From: Tubulanus polymorphus
Taxonomy: Eukaryota > Nemertea > Palaeonemertea > Tubulaniformes > Tubulanidae
Reading direction: 5' to 3'
NCBI RefSeq assembly: GCF_964204645.1
Contig: NC_134035.1
Location: 7,564,501 to 7,628,500, forward strand
Length of the DNA stretch: 64,000 nt
A program made the translations under genes and the position numbers. Positions 1-11,666 of the stretch are shown here, in pieces. The stretch's first letter is position 1. Each line of letters opens with the position of its first letter. The notes below the pieces were generated by a model. That model saw nothing but the letters and a program-made list of their open reading frames with translations, was not told where the DNA came from and searched no databases.

Positions 1-299
1 CAATTTATGATATCAAATCAACAATGAAATGAATAGTTCACGACGATTTGACGCACTAATTAGTTATAATTAATCGAATCAAGAGTTTGGTTGAAAGCAT
101 TAGATTAAAATTCTTGTTCTTCTTTTTTCTTATTCTTATGTGATCGGTTTGCCGGTTGATGACGCACATCCAATTTGATTGACAAACGTTTAAGTTTGAT
201 AAAATAAATTCCGCATCAGAAATGGTGTCTTCAAGTTGGGATTAAATTTGGTTTAAAATAGTTGAATACTTTTTGCTGTGCCCTCTTGGAAAAATGCTC

Positions 300-1620
300 T
301 CCACGCCGTTTACGTGATATAATGATTCTCATAATATAATATATCTATAACATCATTTGAATCATAATCTTTTGATAAATATAAAGGTTCTAATGTGTAA
401 TGTTTTGTATAATCACCTTTTGTATTTGGTAATTTAATCAAATCGAATATATTTATTTTTGTATTATTATCTCTTTCTATTTCTGGTATATCCTTATATC
501 TAACGGGATACCTATCTATCTTATAATTATTTTCAAATGGTATATAATTTGATAATCGATAAATATGATGAGTTGCAGGATGTAAACAACTTATGATTGA
601 CCATAGAAAACAATTATCATCTTCGTTTTGTACATTTATAACAGCATTAGTTTTGAATGGTAAATTAATATAACTTGTTGCTTCAATATCTGGATCTTTA
701 TAATATGATAAATTTTTTTCATCTATTGGCTTTTTTCATCTATTGGCTTAGTTGATTTATTAATTTTTGTATTGTACACGTGTAACGTCATAAACATTAT
801 TTCATCGAATATCAAACCAGATCCTTTGTAATAAGTCTCTTCTATTTTATTTTTTACATCATTATAACATTTATCTAATCTATCATCTATATGCCGTTTA
901 GATGTAATATGTTATGAATGAGAATTTATATTATATATTGGTTGATCTTCAGATTTTATAAATTTAACTTTAGCAGATATACTAATTTTTGGTATTCTAT
1001 ATCTGTAATTATTTTTATTATATCTTTCATATTTTCTCATATTTTTTTATTTTCTTCTAATGTTTTACCTTTATAAAGTTTAAATTCAATAGCAGCTTGA
1101 CCAATATTTGATTTAAAAGCTTCAGTTATTTCTATTTCTTTTTTATCATCTAATGAATCAAATATAATTTCTAACATCTTCCATGTATGGTCTTTCATTG
1201 TTTAATTTATTTTTTATATTTCTTACTATCTTTTCTTTCTTATCATTATCTTTATCAAAATAATCTTCACCTAAAATATCATTGTTAATATTTCTAATAT
1301 GACATTTAGATTTTAAATGTTGTAAATAATATATTTTGTTACTGAATGATTGATTACATGTATCACATTTATATAGTTCTTTTTCATTCTTCAGTTCTTC
1401 TAATTTAGTTTCTAGTATATCATCTTTATATTCTAATTTCGATTTATTTTCTAAGTGAGATTTAGTTTTATTATGTCTTGCTTTTTGAGATTTATCTATA
1501 TTCTTTTTACATGTGGGGCAGAAGTACTTCTTGTTTGCTTTAATATATAATTTTTTATTAAAATTGATTTCATTATGATATATGTTATATATAAAATATT
1601 GTATATAAATATTAGAGTAA
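300..1620 (-). pseudogene. Decayed Polinton DNA polymerase N-terminal fragment
   Basis: Reading the minus strand from about 1,540 to 1,158 gives two C2H2-type fingers followed by a block ending PYMEDVRNYI, closely matching the N-terminus of the polymerase at 18,706 ([10 protein letters not shown]). Below 1,158 the homology continues through several frame changes and stops, including the [12 protein letters not shown] stretch near 580-625, and ends near 305. A short tandem duplication at about 718-748 (two copies of a TCATCTATTGGC unit) causes one frame change. It corresponds roughly to the first third of the polymerase and is clearly a different, older copy from the intact one. Its 5' end abuts an inverted-repeat element. 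Nothing else of a Polinton is visible here. Confidence 0.8.
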
Positions 1621-2023
1621 GTGTTTAATAGTTGTTTCAGGCTAGAGGTTGAAAGGTTGAGTGAATAAAAAAACAAATATAAAAAGTAATTTTAATTTCT
1701 AACCTTAATATATATTCATAGTCGTGTGTATTTTAAGGTAATTATTAAAGGAATAAATTAATATTACTAGAAAAGATTTAATTATATAAATCTATTCTAT
1801 TGTGTTTAATATAAATTGGTCGCTCCGTTCCCAATTTATTCAATTTCAATAAGCTTTGAAATTAAAATTACTAATATTTTAGAATAAATGTTTATACAAT
1901 ATATTTAAAAATACACACGACTATGAATATATATTATAGTTAGAAATTAAATTACTTTTTATATTTGTTTTTTTATTCACTCGACCTCTGGCCTGAAACA
2001 ACTATTATACACTTACTCCCGAG
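1614..2023. repeat. Inverted-repeat (foldback/MITE-like) element
   Basis: Arms at about 1,614-1,735 and 1,905-2,023 are near-perfect inverted copies; both contain a GTGAATAAAAAAACAAATAT stretch and a CATAGTCGTGTGTATTTT stretch. A spacer of about 170 bases separates them. It sits between the decayed polymerase and the receptor gene and overlaps the receptor stop codon. No coding capacity. It could be a MITE or the remnant TIR pair of a larger element. Confidence 0.7.
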
Positions 2024-3077
2024 CCCCGAAACGATGACAGCTACAAATCCAGACGAGTGTGTGTCCGAACCCTCTTCGAATACACATATATACGAATAGA
2101 TTTATCATTGCATTAACGGAGTGTAATAAGTACCCTAAATGATAAGGTCTATATTTCCGTGCCAGGTTCGTCGGTAAAACCGCCGGTAGAAACGTGTTCA
2201 CTAAATCTAATACGTACTCGGCCATGAATATTACGTTCAAAGCCAGTATTGTCATTGTGATTTGTCGACTTTGTTTGCTATGCATAGAATTCGATTCTTT
2301 TTCGCTTTTCTGCAGTGTCCGACGCGTTAAAGCCGCCGCCCGCACTAGGAAAACCATATGAACGTTACACGCCGAGACAATCAGACCGGGGATCGTTTTC
2401 AGAACTATTTGACCGAAAATGAAATCGTAATAAAACGCATATCGTCGATTCAGAAGCAACAGTTTCCGTTGGCCTGTGTACGTACACGGTTGATCGTGAT
2501 GAACTGTATACGTCTCTTTATCCCAGATTGTCGGTATTTCAAAGGCGAATGTTAGAATCCAAGCAATTGCTGAAATACGGAATGCAATACCGATTCTACA
2601 TATTCTTCTGGCTGAAAGTGGGAACCTAATGGCTATGTAGCGATCAATACTTAACGCGAAAAGAATCCAGGGACTCGTATTTGTGGTCATCTGGAATATT
2701 ACGTCGACGTACAAGTGGACATAGTAGGCGTAAGCTCGATAGATGTAATCGTAGCGAATGAATTCAAACGGGTTGTACGATGATAAAATTCGCAAGTCAC
2801 GTCCAAATACCCCGGTTAAACAGTTCGTTGCATCGGCTATAGCGAGCACCTGAAGATACACTATACTGCTGCCTCTAAGTGACATGGTGCGAAGAACTAT
2901 GAACGCAAGGGTGTTGGAGATGATACCAATGGAGTAAAGTATCGCACGAGCGATCGTCATCAAGACAGCATATGAGTACGTACCGGTACCGAACTTTCCA
3001 TCACAGATCGAACTGCAGCATACGTCGGTGTAGTTTGCCATAATCGTCGACGTAATTCCTCGATTCGTTATATGCAA
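2013..3077 (-). CDS. Class A (rhodopsin-type) G protein-coupled receptor, probably peptide receptor
   Basis: A 354-residue intronless reading frame with seven hydrophobic segments. Visible landmarks are an N-terminal NYT glycosylation site (residues 15-17), the TM1 asparagine near residue 55, a TM3 DRY motif at residues 145-147 inside SIDRYIAIRFPL, and a TM7 NLFVY near residue 330 that replaces the usual NPxxY. The C-tail is short with two cysteines, possible palmitoylation sites. The TM3 and TM7 pattern resembles expanded invertebrate FMRFamide-receptor-like families; that assignment is inference and no ligand can be named. It would act at the plasma membrane. The stop codon lies within the neighbouring inverted repeat, so the C-tail may have been reset by that insertion. 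No TATA or poly(A) signal was assigned. Confidence 0.85.
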   Translation of the reverse strand: MHITNRGITSTIMANYTDVCCSSICDGKFGTGTYSYAVLMTIARAILYSIGIISNTLAFIVLRTMSLRGSSIVYLQVLAIADATNCLTGVFGRDLRILSSYNPFEFIRYDYIYRAYAYYVHLYVDVIFQMTTNTSPWILFALSIDRYIAIRFPLSARRICRIGIAFRISAIAWILTFAFEIPTIWDKETYTVHHDQPCTYTGQRKLLLLNRRYAFYYDFIFGQIVLKTIPGLIVSACNVHMVFLVRAAALTRRTLQKSEKESNSMHSKQSRQITMTILALNVIFMAEYVLDLVNTFLPAVLPTNLARKYRPYHLGYLLHSVNAMINLFVYMCIRRGFGHTLVWICSCHRFGARE

Positions 3078-3611
3078 GGATCGTGAAATTACCTCCAGAG
3101 AGTGATGAAATTGATGGAAGATTACACGCGATTATGCGATTGCTACACGTGAACTACGTCCATTTTCTTGGCGTCTTTCTCATGGAAGCAAGCCGATCAA
3201 TAATCATTATACATCATATTTCTGTAGCTTGCCGCCGACAATGGATATCACTCGATAGTTTCTTAAGTTCAGTCCGTAGTTTTCCGATAGAACATTATGA
3301 TTCACTGTTTCAAATGCACGTAAAAGGTCATAAAATTTTCCTAACGGCATTTTATATCAATGGTTCTTCCTGAATAGAATCCAAATCGATATGGAGACGG
3401 TATTATATACTTTAACCTCATGTGTTTATTACCTTTTCTAAGATCGTAGAAACACACGGGAGGAGAGATGATGCCGGTCTGTTCTAGATTTAGCCAGAGG
3501 TATTATATTCGATGATTTTAAAGATTCGGGTATTTGCTAATGTAGACAAATATATACTGAAAATATGAACTAACGGCAGACACAGAAATAGCACGAGGAT
3601 CTTTGGACTGA
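3078..3611. other. Intergenic, no gene seen
   Basis: Short open frames here have no recognisable domain. I see no RNA gene or repeat in it beyond the start of the transposon at its right end. Confidence 0.5.
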
Positions 3612-4551
3612 TATGGGCGGCCATCCCCGCCAAACAGACGTTTAAGTCATTACGTGAAGGATAAACCCATAACGTGAAGCATAAACTCATAACATGAAGG
3701 ATAATGTCATGGCGTGATGGACCAACTCTCGTTATCAAGGATAAACCTGTTATGTCACCAGATGGCATGCCAGTCGGTCGAAATCAATTTTTTGTTCGCA
3801 GGCGTCATGACATGTGAACTTTAATGACTCCAGCATGAGCGTTACTGTAGTTTCTATTAGTTTGATAATAGTTTCTGTAGTTTGATCCTTATTTCAAATT
3901 GATGACCACAATGTCGCTGATTTATTCTATTAGGAGTGCTATTAATCCCAAAAATTATTCATAGATGTGAGTCTCGATTGACTCTGTTTTGCTCACAACT
4001 GCGGACGGACCAGGATCAGGCATTCTTCGTTTTTTGTCGATAATTGCTTAAGAAGATCTTTCGCATTTTTGGATAACGGGTTATGTCTTGCAGTAAGCTA
4101 AGAATTTGAGATATATAGCGGTGTAAGAATAAATCCTAACATATTTTTCTATTACACAATTTTGGGATTCGAACCTGATAGCACATACACATATATACTG
4201 GGGCCTTCAAAGTTTATTATTTCATACTTGAGATAAGAAACCTTTTACGCGGCAAACAAAGAAAACTAGCGATACTTCATAATTTGCGGGATTCGAACCT
4301 AATACGCAGAAACTTATTTACGTTACCATGTCATGACGCCTGCGCACAACTGAACATATTTCTGATCGACTGGCACGCCATCTGGTGACATAATAGGTTT
4401 ATCCATGATGACGTGAGTTGATCCTTCACGTCATGACATTAACCTTCATGTTGTGAGTTAATCCTTCACGTTACTACATTAAACTTCACGTTATAGGTTT
4501 ATCCTTCACGTTATGACTTAAGTGTCTGTTTGGCGGGGATGGCCGCCCATA
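3612..4551. mobile_element. Non-autonomous transposon with about 205-bp TIRs and 6-bp target duplication
   Basis: The ends TATGGGCGGCCATCC and its inverse are followed inward by about 205 bases of inverted similarity (3,612-3,816 and 4,327-4,551). The arms contain repeated TTCACGTTATGA-like submotifs. The six bases GACTGA flank both sides (3,606-3,611 and 4,552-4,557), a perfect target-site duplication. The core of about 510 bases has no coding capacity. Six-base duplications fit Polinton-type integrases but are not unique to them, so the mobilising enzyme is unknown. Confidence 0.75.
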
Positions 4552-4557
4552 GACTGA

Positions 4558-5259
4558 TATTACAGACCATCATGACCAGCGTTATTTCTGAGACAATATT
4601 GTTTCAATTTCTAATGAATCTGTAGGCAAGAAAAATAAATAATATTTTGTTTTGGCGTACCAAAAAAAGGAGAAAAACACTTGTTAGTCGGGAAAATATT
4701 ATAACCGCCATTGAATTTGGACCCGCTTGTGCAAAGCTGTTTATAAATTCATTGGCTATACTAAGAATATTTGTGCATGTACGACCATTCAGATTCTGTT
4801 CAAAAACATCAGGAAATTTAGTGCATTTGAGATGCTGCATAGGTGAAAAACAGTTTATGGTTTGAACCAGTAAATTAAGTGGCCCAGATGTTGAATTAAG
4901 CATCTAAATTCCTTCATAGTTTCATTACATTAAATATAAGAGGTTTGTTCGTCGTTCTTGCACTCTGTCAGACGATGAATTACAGGTAATTCGTTCTATA
5001 GTCTTTTGTCGCTCAGTCTTCGACAAAGCTACTATGCATTAGTAGCGGGTATCTTAAAAAACGGGCACTGTTCTGTTCAAAATCTCGTGCACTGGGTCCA
5101 TTCAAGGTTTCGTGACAGTCTCGATCCTATCCAGGTTCGAATCCTACCGAGTGATCAGATGCCACAAGCATCAAATTCGCCGTAAACTGACAACCATTGA
5201 TAAGTAAAAGCTTATTGCGTTTATGTTGATTCTAATTTGAATATATTTGTAATTGAAGA
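4558..5259. other. Intergenic, no gene seen
   Basis: Open frames here are short and unconserved in appearance. One tRNA-like B box (GGTTCGAATCC) at about 5,133 lacks a convincing partner A box and is probably SINE debris. Confidence 0.45.
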
Positions 5260-5265
5260 TTTATT
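5260..5265 (-). terminator. Poly(A) signal AATAAA of the Cys-rich secreted gene
   Basis: AATAAA on the minus strand about 15 bases after the TAG stop at 5,281-5,283. Confidence 0.6.
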
Positions 5266-5280
5266 TTGGCTTGTCAACAA

Positions 5281-7564
5281 CTACTTAATGGATATTGGAT
5301 CGACACAGACCGCCTGTATCCTACAACCCTGACTGTAGTGAGTACATGCAGCAGACGTTACACACGTTTTCGCTCCGGATTTGATTGGTTTTATTCTATG
5401 TATGGTGTAACGGTGCGAGTATCTGAAAACATAAAACATTCAAAGTATGATGCCCGAAATTGGGGACTGCAACAAAACGTTAGATCCTACGAGCATAAAA
5501 GCGCCTTTTAGAAATATTGTGTGAAGTACCACGCACCCGAGAATGATCTGAATCAAAAATCGGTAGCGATTGGACCATTGGTATATCACCGAGTTGAATC
5601 GGGGAAAAAATGTTTTCGATCAAAGCTATGTTTAAGTAAAAATCTGTTGGGTGGTCTAGCGCGTTGACCGTTACCAGGCGAGGAAGGCTGTAATATAAAT
5701 ACTCACCTGTTAACTATGCCGCAAGATCTGACAACCAGATCGCCGGGACAGGTGATTGTCGGGGATACGGAAAACGTTCTCGTTTCGACAACGGCATAGA
5801 TATTCTGACAGGTGGGATCAATACACTGACAAATGGCGATCGGCTGAAAATAACAACCTCAAAAACTATTATCAACATAAAATGGCCCCCTCTCGCAGTG
5901 GCTTATGGAGAAAATCTAGTGCGTATAGTTAAGCCATCAATCTCCTGTGTCTGTACATCCCTCAGACAATCTACTGTCTGTACCCAGCACTCCCTCAGAC
6001 AATCTACTGTCTGTACCCAGCACTCCCTCAGACAATCTGCTGTCTGTACCCTACACCCTCTCAGACAACCTGCTGTCTGTACGCAACTCTCCATCAGACA
6101 ATCTGCTGTCTTTCCCCTGCACCCTCTCAGACAACCTGCTATCTGTACCCAGCACTCCCTCGGACAATCTGCTGTCTGTACCCAGCACTCCCTCAGACAA
6201 TCTGGTCTGTACCCTGTATCCCTCAGACATTCTGCTGTCTGTGCCCTTCGTCCCTCAGACAATCTGCTGTCTGTACCCTGTATCCCCTCCGACAACCTGC
6301 TGTCTGTAACCTGCATCCTTTCCGACAATCTGCCGTCTGTATCCTGCACCCTCTCAGACAATGTGCTGTCTGTACGCATCACTCCCTCAGACAATCTGCT
6401 GTCTGTACCCTGCACCCTTTCAGACAACCTGCTATCTGTACCCAGCACTCCCTCAGACAATCTGCTGTCTGTACCCAGCACTCCCTCAGACAATCTGGTC
6501 TGTACCCTGTATCCCTCAGACATTCTGCTGTCTGTGCCCTTCGTCCCTCAGACAATCTGCTGTCTGTACCCTGTATCCCCTCCGACAACCTGCTGTCTGT
6601 AACCTGCATCCTTTCCGACAATCTGCTGTCTGTATCCTGCACCCTATTAGACAATATCTGCTGATTAGATTGACGTTTCGTCAGTTTTAAGAATGGTGAT
6701 TGCCTGAAGGGGTGTGTTTATTTGTGAACCTGCAAATAATTAATCAAATATCCCTACGATAGAATGTCACTCTATGGTTTTCTATAACAATCAGTTATTA
6801 CCTTGACTGGAACTGTTCTCAAGGTATGCGTCACTCTACAAGTGTCGTTTTTAATCACCATATTCGAGTCACAGTGTTTGTCATTTGAACAACGGCACTG
6901 AGTAACGACATAACCAGCCGGGCACGTGACCTCGCTGATGGCATCGTCCCTAGTCGAAGTTGCTAGCCCTGTCTTCTCAATCGTTATTCCGCCAAGCACA
7001 TCACTTACAGAAAGGATTCCTTCACGTAAATGAAATTATATTCATTCCTTTAGTATATAATGCATTTGATACGATAGTTTTAAGTGTTTGATGCGCAAAT
7101 GTGCAATATCAAGACTGTAACCCAGGCAAACAGAGAATTAGTTTTTTCCACTCTTTGTATAGATTTACAAATACTGGGACTGAGTCGAGTGCTGACAAAA
7201 CATTGAAATCATTGAAATCATCATTTATTTGATGCCACGAACCCAATGACATCATGAGACTCTACCACAGTACAAATCCCGGCCCTTAGTAGACACATCC
7301 TCCCTCAGCAGGGAGTTGAACCTCATGACATCATGAAATTCCTGCCACAATATATAAACTCTGTCATGGTAGAGACGTCCTCCCTCAGCAGGGATTTGAT
7401 GACATCATGAGACTCTGTCACAGTACAAACCCCGCCTATAAACATATTTTCCTTCAGCAGGGATTTGAATCCAAAAGAATAGTGAAACTTTGACAAGTAA
7501 GAGGATGAATGACACTTGGCGTGTATTCATACATACCGATTATTGCTACGACGAGAAATTTCAT
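5281..7564 (-). CDS. Small secreted Cys-rich protein with PCSK9 C-terminal-domain-like modules
   Basis: Four exons join in phase: 7,537-7,564, 6,802-7,019, 5,707-5,843 and 5,281-5,422 (525 bases, 174 residues plus stop). Exon 1 starts MKFLVVAII directly after a 3' splice site, implying an upstream non-coding exon; a signal peptide of about 20 residues spans exons 1-2. The mature part has modules of the type TCPAGYVVTQCRC...DTCRV followed by IAICQC, then TITCPGDLVVRSCG and a final CRIQAVC. This spacing matches the repeated subdomains of the PCSK9 Cys/His-rich C-terminal domain (VxCxxGWxLTGC...CVV...AVAICC), with no subtilisin domain attached. That family link is inferred from motif spacing only. 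Function unknown; presumably extracellular. The intron between exons 2 and 3 carries a minisatellite. Confidence 0.65.
5945..6655. repeat. 33-bp minisatellite with higher-order period of about 293 bp
   Basis: About 21 copies of a 33-base unit containing CCTCAGACAATCTGCTGTC. Units carry internal inverted CAGACA/TGTCTG words. The stretch beginning AATCTGGTCTGTACC at 6,199 recurs at 6,492, so a block of about nine units has been duplicated. The unit length is a multiple of three, which leaves several frames open on both strands; these are not genes. It lies in an intron of the Cys-rich secreted gene. Confidence 0.9.
7240..7470. repeat. Short tandem repeat, about 85-100-bp unit, three copies
   Basis: GACATCATGA...CCTCAGCAGGGA recurs at about 7,250, 7,325 and 7,390 with variable spacing. 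It lies in the first intron of the Cys-rich secreted gene. Confidence 0.7.
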
Positions 7565-7829
7565 CTGAAAATATATAAATTAATTTGATTCAATGAAAAA
7601 TACACGCTAAGAAAGCCGTCGAAAATAGATAAATGTATAGCCCTCCGCACACGGCATCGAAAAAGCGTTTTCGATGCATTTTGTTATGCCGTGTGCGGGG
7701 GTCAATTCGTTCGTATTTTTAGGCTGATCTTCCGGTACATACGTGAAAATACCACAATTAAATATTCCCCTTCCTTCCAAGATTAATTTCACAACAGAAT
7801 GTATCAATATATTTTTGGAAGAATCATTC

Positions 7830-8170
7830 CTGCCATGGCACTCATCAAAATCATTGATGAAATTTCTTAGTATAGAGATAAAAATCCGACTAGCAGTGTT
7901 TATTTGAATTTAACGAAAACCTTTGATAATCGTGAAAATCCGATTCTAATGGAAAATAGTCAAGCACTCTGCAGCTGCTGACGAAATCATTTGGAAAACA
8001 GACAAGTTCAAATTGAAAATTGTAAGTCGCGATTTTTGAATATATCTTCTGGCGTGCTAATACGATTCAATATTGCTACTTCAAAAACGTGCGGTTCAAA
8101 TAGTAATGAATTCAAATTATCTAGAAGACTCGAAATACTTTAGAATTAAAGGAATGGACAATTTACAGTT
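7830..8170 (+). pseudogene. LINE reverse transcriptase relic
   Basis: Around 7,897-7,932 the plus strand reads SVYLNLTKTFDN, a decayed form of the LINE palm motif FLDLSKAFDxVDH. Further on (about 8,080-8,160) it reads QKRAVQIVMNSNYLEDS, matching the conserved tail of CR1/Jockey-type ORF2 proteins. Stops and frame changes separate the pieces. Confidence 0.6.
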
Positions 8171-8434
8171 CGGATGATTCATGTTTAATAATAACAAATC
8201 CATGGCACAGTTATGTTTGTGTAAATCCTTATCAGAGTTGTGTATGGTGGGGCCTCAGCAGTATTCCGTTATGACCTTCCACTCATCTGGATTAGATGTA
8301 TTCCAGTGTAACTTTACTACCTTTTTAGCATTAATAAACAGTTAAAACGTGCAGAAATACATTTATTTATTCATTGATTTATTTTCATGAATAATTTATA
8401 TCAATAAATACCAGATTCACAAAATGACAATGAA

Positions 8435-9025
8435 TAAGTGTCGAGCACTGACACCATATTGGAGGATGCGGAAAGCACCGCGATGGTTCACTTGGGTCCC
8501 CATTATTCTAAATCCCGTTAGCTTGTCTTCCTCCGCTTGATACTTCCATTCGCTCACTCATTTACTCACTCATTCCTTGATTAAACTTTGATTTCCTTGC
8601 CTTTGGTTTTAGTCTGACTGCCACTTAGTTTGTCCCCGCATTATAATCACTCTGGTTACGGGCTTCGTTTTTGAATTACATTTAACTCGCATTACTTTAC
8701 CCCCAGTTTGTCGTTTGCCTTCATTGTTGTCTCCCTTTGTTCCGGTTTTTGTTGTTTAATTACTTTAATCTTCATCCGTTGTCTGATTCTTATATAAATA
8801 TTCTGTTATTTCATTATGTTCTCAGTACGCCGGATGATGGCTAATAGCATTTTGCCGAAACGTTGCTCAAAATATATTCCTTTTAATATAGAACTTTTCA
8901 TTTTTGACTGAATTTATTGTGGGATTTCTCTCGTTATCATCATGCACGGATATTGTGTATCTTCTCGTCGCGCCGTGATGGAAACTGTGCCGAGCACTGA
9001 TACCTTATTGGGGGATGCGGAATGT
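8435..9025. repeat. Interspersed repeat pieces
   Basis: CGAGCACTGA-AC-TATTGG followed by GGATGCGGAA occurs at about 8,442 and again at 8,992. Between them, 8,890-8,975 (core TTTATTGTGGGATTTCTCTC) is shared with 35,540-35,620 and, inverted, with 18,520-18,570 beside the Polinton. The family is unidentified. Confidence 0.5.
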
Positions 9026-9794
9026 CCGTTTTTATGGCTTGTTTTTTGCGGATGTTTCTGATCTCAGCCACTGTCGAGATACGCGCTCTCCATCGGCAAG
9101 CGGCACGCACAGGCGACCGGTTCTTCTCGAGAGCCTATAAACTCGTTGAAACTGAAACTTTCTGCATCACTAACTTCAAGCATATGTTTAAACACGGAAC
9201 GTAGGATGAGCGCACAATTTCTGCGGTTTGGATTATAACTTTAAGTTTCTTCGACCCCGTAGAATATCAAATCGCTTCATAGATCATAGGTTTTACAAGT
9301 TGTTGATTCGTTCTATATTTCGCATGGTCATTTCCGCAATATCACACACGGTGTTATTCATTTCCAACATGTCGGCCCGCATACAATCATGTTTTAGTCG
9401 GGTATTTATAACAGCGGTCATATAGCAATGTAGCAGTCATATCTTTTTCTAATACACCGATGCGTTTAATAGAAAGATGGACGCGGAAATACTCCCGACT
9501 GCAGCATTGAGATCGGGTAAAATGTTTACTTTTTCCAGAACACTCGATTGCATTGTTTCAAGTTTAGAGCAACCGGGAAAGCCTCATAATTGACTTTCTA
9601 AACAATCATCCGGTGTCCATGTTAAGATATTCTTAAGCCCCACACACTCCTATGGGGGAGGGCTTCACTGACGAAGCCTTTGTTTACATGTCTTGGCGCT
9701 TGGATCGATGTCATCATAAACGGTTAGATATATAGATAGATTGTTTCAATATTTCAAATTCGATGTATGAGAAAAAATTAGTCTCGTGTAAAAC

Positions 9795-10050
9795 TTGGAC
9801 GGATTTATTTCGGGCTTTTTAAATGCACCGTCGGAATAAGGCACGGAGAATGCATTTCTCCGATTCTCGTCAATTTATATGTTAATGATATGGAGGAGTA
9901 TATCATTGCAACTGGTCATAATGGAATAAATAGTCTGCGAGTTGTTCAAACTTTAAGCAGAAAAATCCCTTATTCAAACTGGTTTACTTCAAAAGACGGT
10001 ATTATTTGTTTCAAATCCTCGGCCTGGTTCCACGTTTTAGCGAGATTTTG
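9795..10050 (+). pseudogene. Second LINE reverse transcriptase relic
   Basis: In one frame at about 9,832-9,930 it reads GIRHGECISPILVNLYVNDM, a degraded form of the reverse transcriptase signature GVRQGxxLSPxLFxxYxNDL, followed by EEYIIATGHNGIN. Flanks are too decayed to place. It differs from the relic at 7.8 kb and from the LINE at 51-53 kb. Confidence 0.65.
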
Positions 10051-11424
10051 ATAAACATGTGCCTAGCTTCCATAATGATCAAAGTTTGAATACGGTGTTC
10101 ATTTTACTTACATTTATATCGTGCGCCGATAACCAAAAAGAACGTTATTACATAAATACCTTACTCTGGTGTCACAAATTTTCAGTGTGTTTGCTTCTGG
10201 GTTGTGTCAGCCAAGAAATGCGACCTATCGCGTTGAAAGCAGTTGCCAAAATGCGAAGAGTTGCTGAACATAAATAGCGCTGAAAACAGGTGACGGGAAC
10301 AAGATTCATTGCGTTTGAAGAGAACTGTCTCAAGGAGTAATGAAATTAGCTGTTAACAGTATTGAAGTACCGTGTACTTGCAAGTATTTCTGAAGTTTCT
10401 CATATAGCTAATGTTACCATATTGACTTAATCATTAACAATTGCAATCTAAGATCGAAATAATAGATTCAGTCGCTCTAGAGTTCTAGCCGAACAGCTGT
10501 TCTTCGCTTATATTTTCGAACACGGATATACTTTATACCTAAAACGCATTAGAATTTCGATCTTATTCGGCATAAAGATGAAACTAAAACTTAAAAATAA
10601 CCAACGCATATAGAAGACTTATTTTCTACATTTTGAGAGTAACAAAAATATGTTTTACAACCGTCAAATCTTTGCAAAATCTAGGTTTTTATTTTTTCGT
10701 TTCTGTAAATGCACTCTTTGCATATTAAGTGATATAATATTTCATGTAGAGCTTTCATTTTTATTATGAAAATATGAAAAGGAATGGTTTATCATTTGAC
10801 CAGACTAGGTCATGATGTCATCCAAGATGGCCAACTTAGGATTGTGAAATTATACATTTTGGATATCACTTCAAATAGTATTCCATATAGACCTTTCATA
10901 TGGATATGTGTGACTAAAACTTTACTTAATTGGAGGCGGAGAACAACGCATAACACTCGGACATGCATTGAACTTATACCTCCCTCCCGCCCACTCTCCC
11001 TGGCCTCTCTCCTTCTCTCCCTCTCATCGGATCATAGAGAGCCGATGATACTGCTGGAATAATGGACTTCGCAGCTGGCACTTTAACGCACTAGTGGTGA
11101 CAAAATATGTACACTTTTTATATATGTATATCTATGTACACATATACATGTATTTTTCATTTGAACCATATTTTCCCCTTCTGGCTACTGCATGTTGGTT
11201 TGAAAGAAGCGAGCCTTTTTCAGGAAGAAGCTGCTAGTTTCGCAGCGAGGAAAACTACCATGGTCGAAAATTACCAGTCAGTAAGTCGCTGAGGAATTTT
11301 TTCGTTTTTTGGACAATCATTCAACGTTTTTTACTTGCTTGTATAGTTATACACGAAACATATACGTGCCAACAAACCAATATAACCAACTTAAGTAAAT
11401 CCTTCGGTGAACGCAACTTGTCAT
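10051..11424. other. Intergenic, no gene seen
   Basis: No convincing exon, RNA or repeat recognised. It lies beyond the 3' end of gene A. Confidence 0.4.
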
Positions 11425-11430
11425 TTTATT
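11425..11430 (-). terminator. Poly(A) signal AATAAA of gene A
   Basis: AATAAA on the minus strand about 30 bases after the TAA stop at 11,461-11,463. Confidence 0.6.
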
Positions 11431-11460
11431 GAAAGGAAAATATATCGAATCTGATCATCT

Positions 11461-11666
11461 TTAATATGTATACCAACGGCGCATACAGCTGAGGTCTCGA
11501 CCAGTAAATCTACCGTCGTGTCTACACGTTCGCCTTGTGTTTCCTCGAATAATTATGTCATCCCAATGTCTACACTCGTACACGGCTGTATCACCATCGA
11601 AATATTCCATCTGAGTTGTCACCAGTCTGGTGGATCTTCTCGGCCACGGTGGACGTCCACAACGAG
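11461..11666 (-). CDS. Gene A exon 42: terminal CCP/sushi domain
   Basis: Four cysteines in CCP spacing (RCGRPP, YECRHW, RTCRHDG, LSC), ending RRWYTY and TAA directly after the last cysteine. The acceptor (CAACGAG before CTCGTTG) is the one that keeps phase 1; its pyrimidine tract is weak, so this exon is the least certain. Confidence 0.6.

Noticed and set aside
5898-6690. Long overlapping open frames on both strands
   Set aside because: All arise from the 33-base minisatellite, whose unit is a multiple of three. No start context or domain. The array is also not a CRISPR: units are contiguous, without unique spacers.
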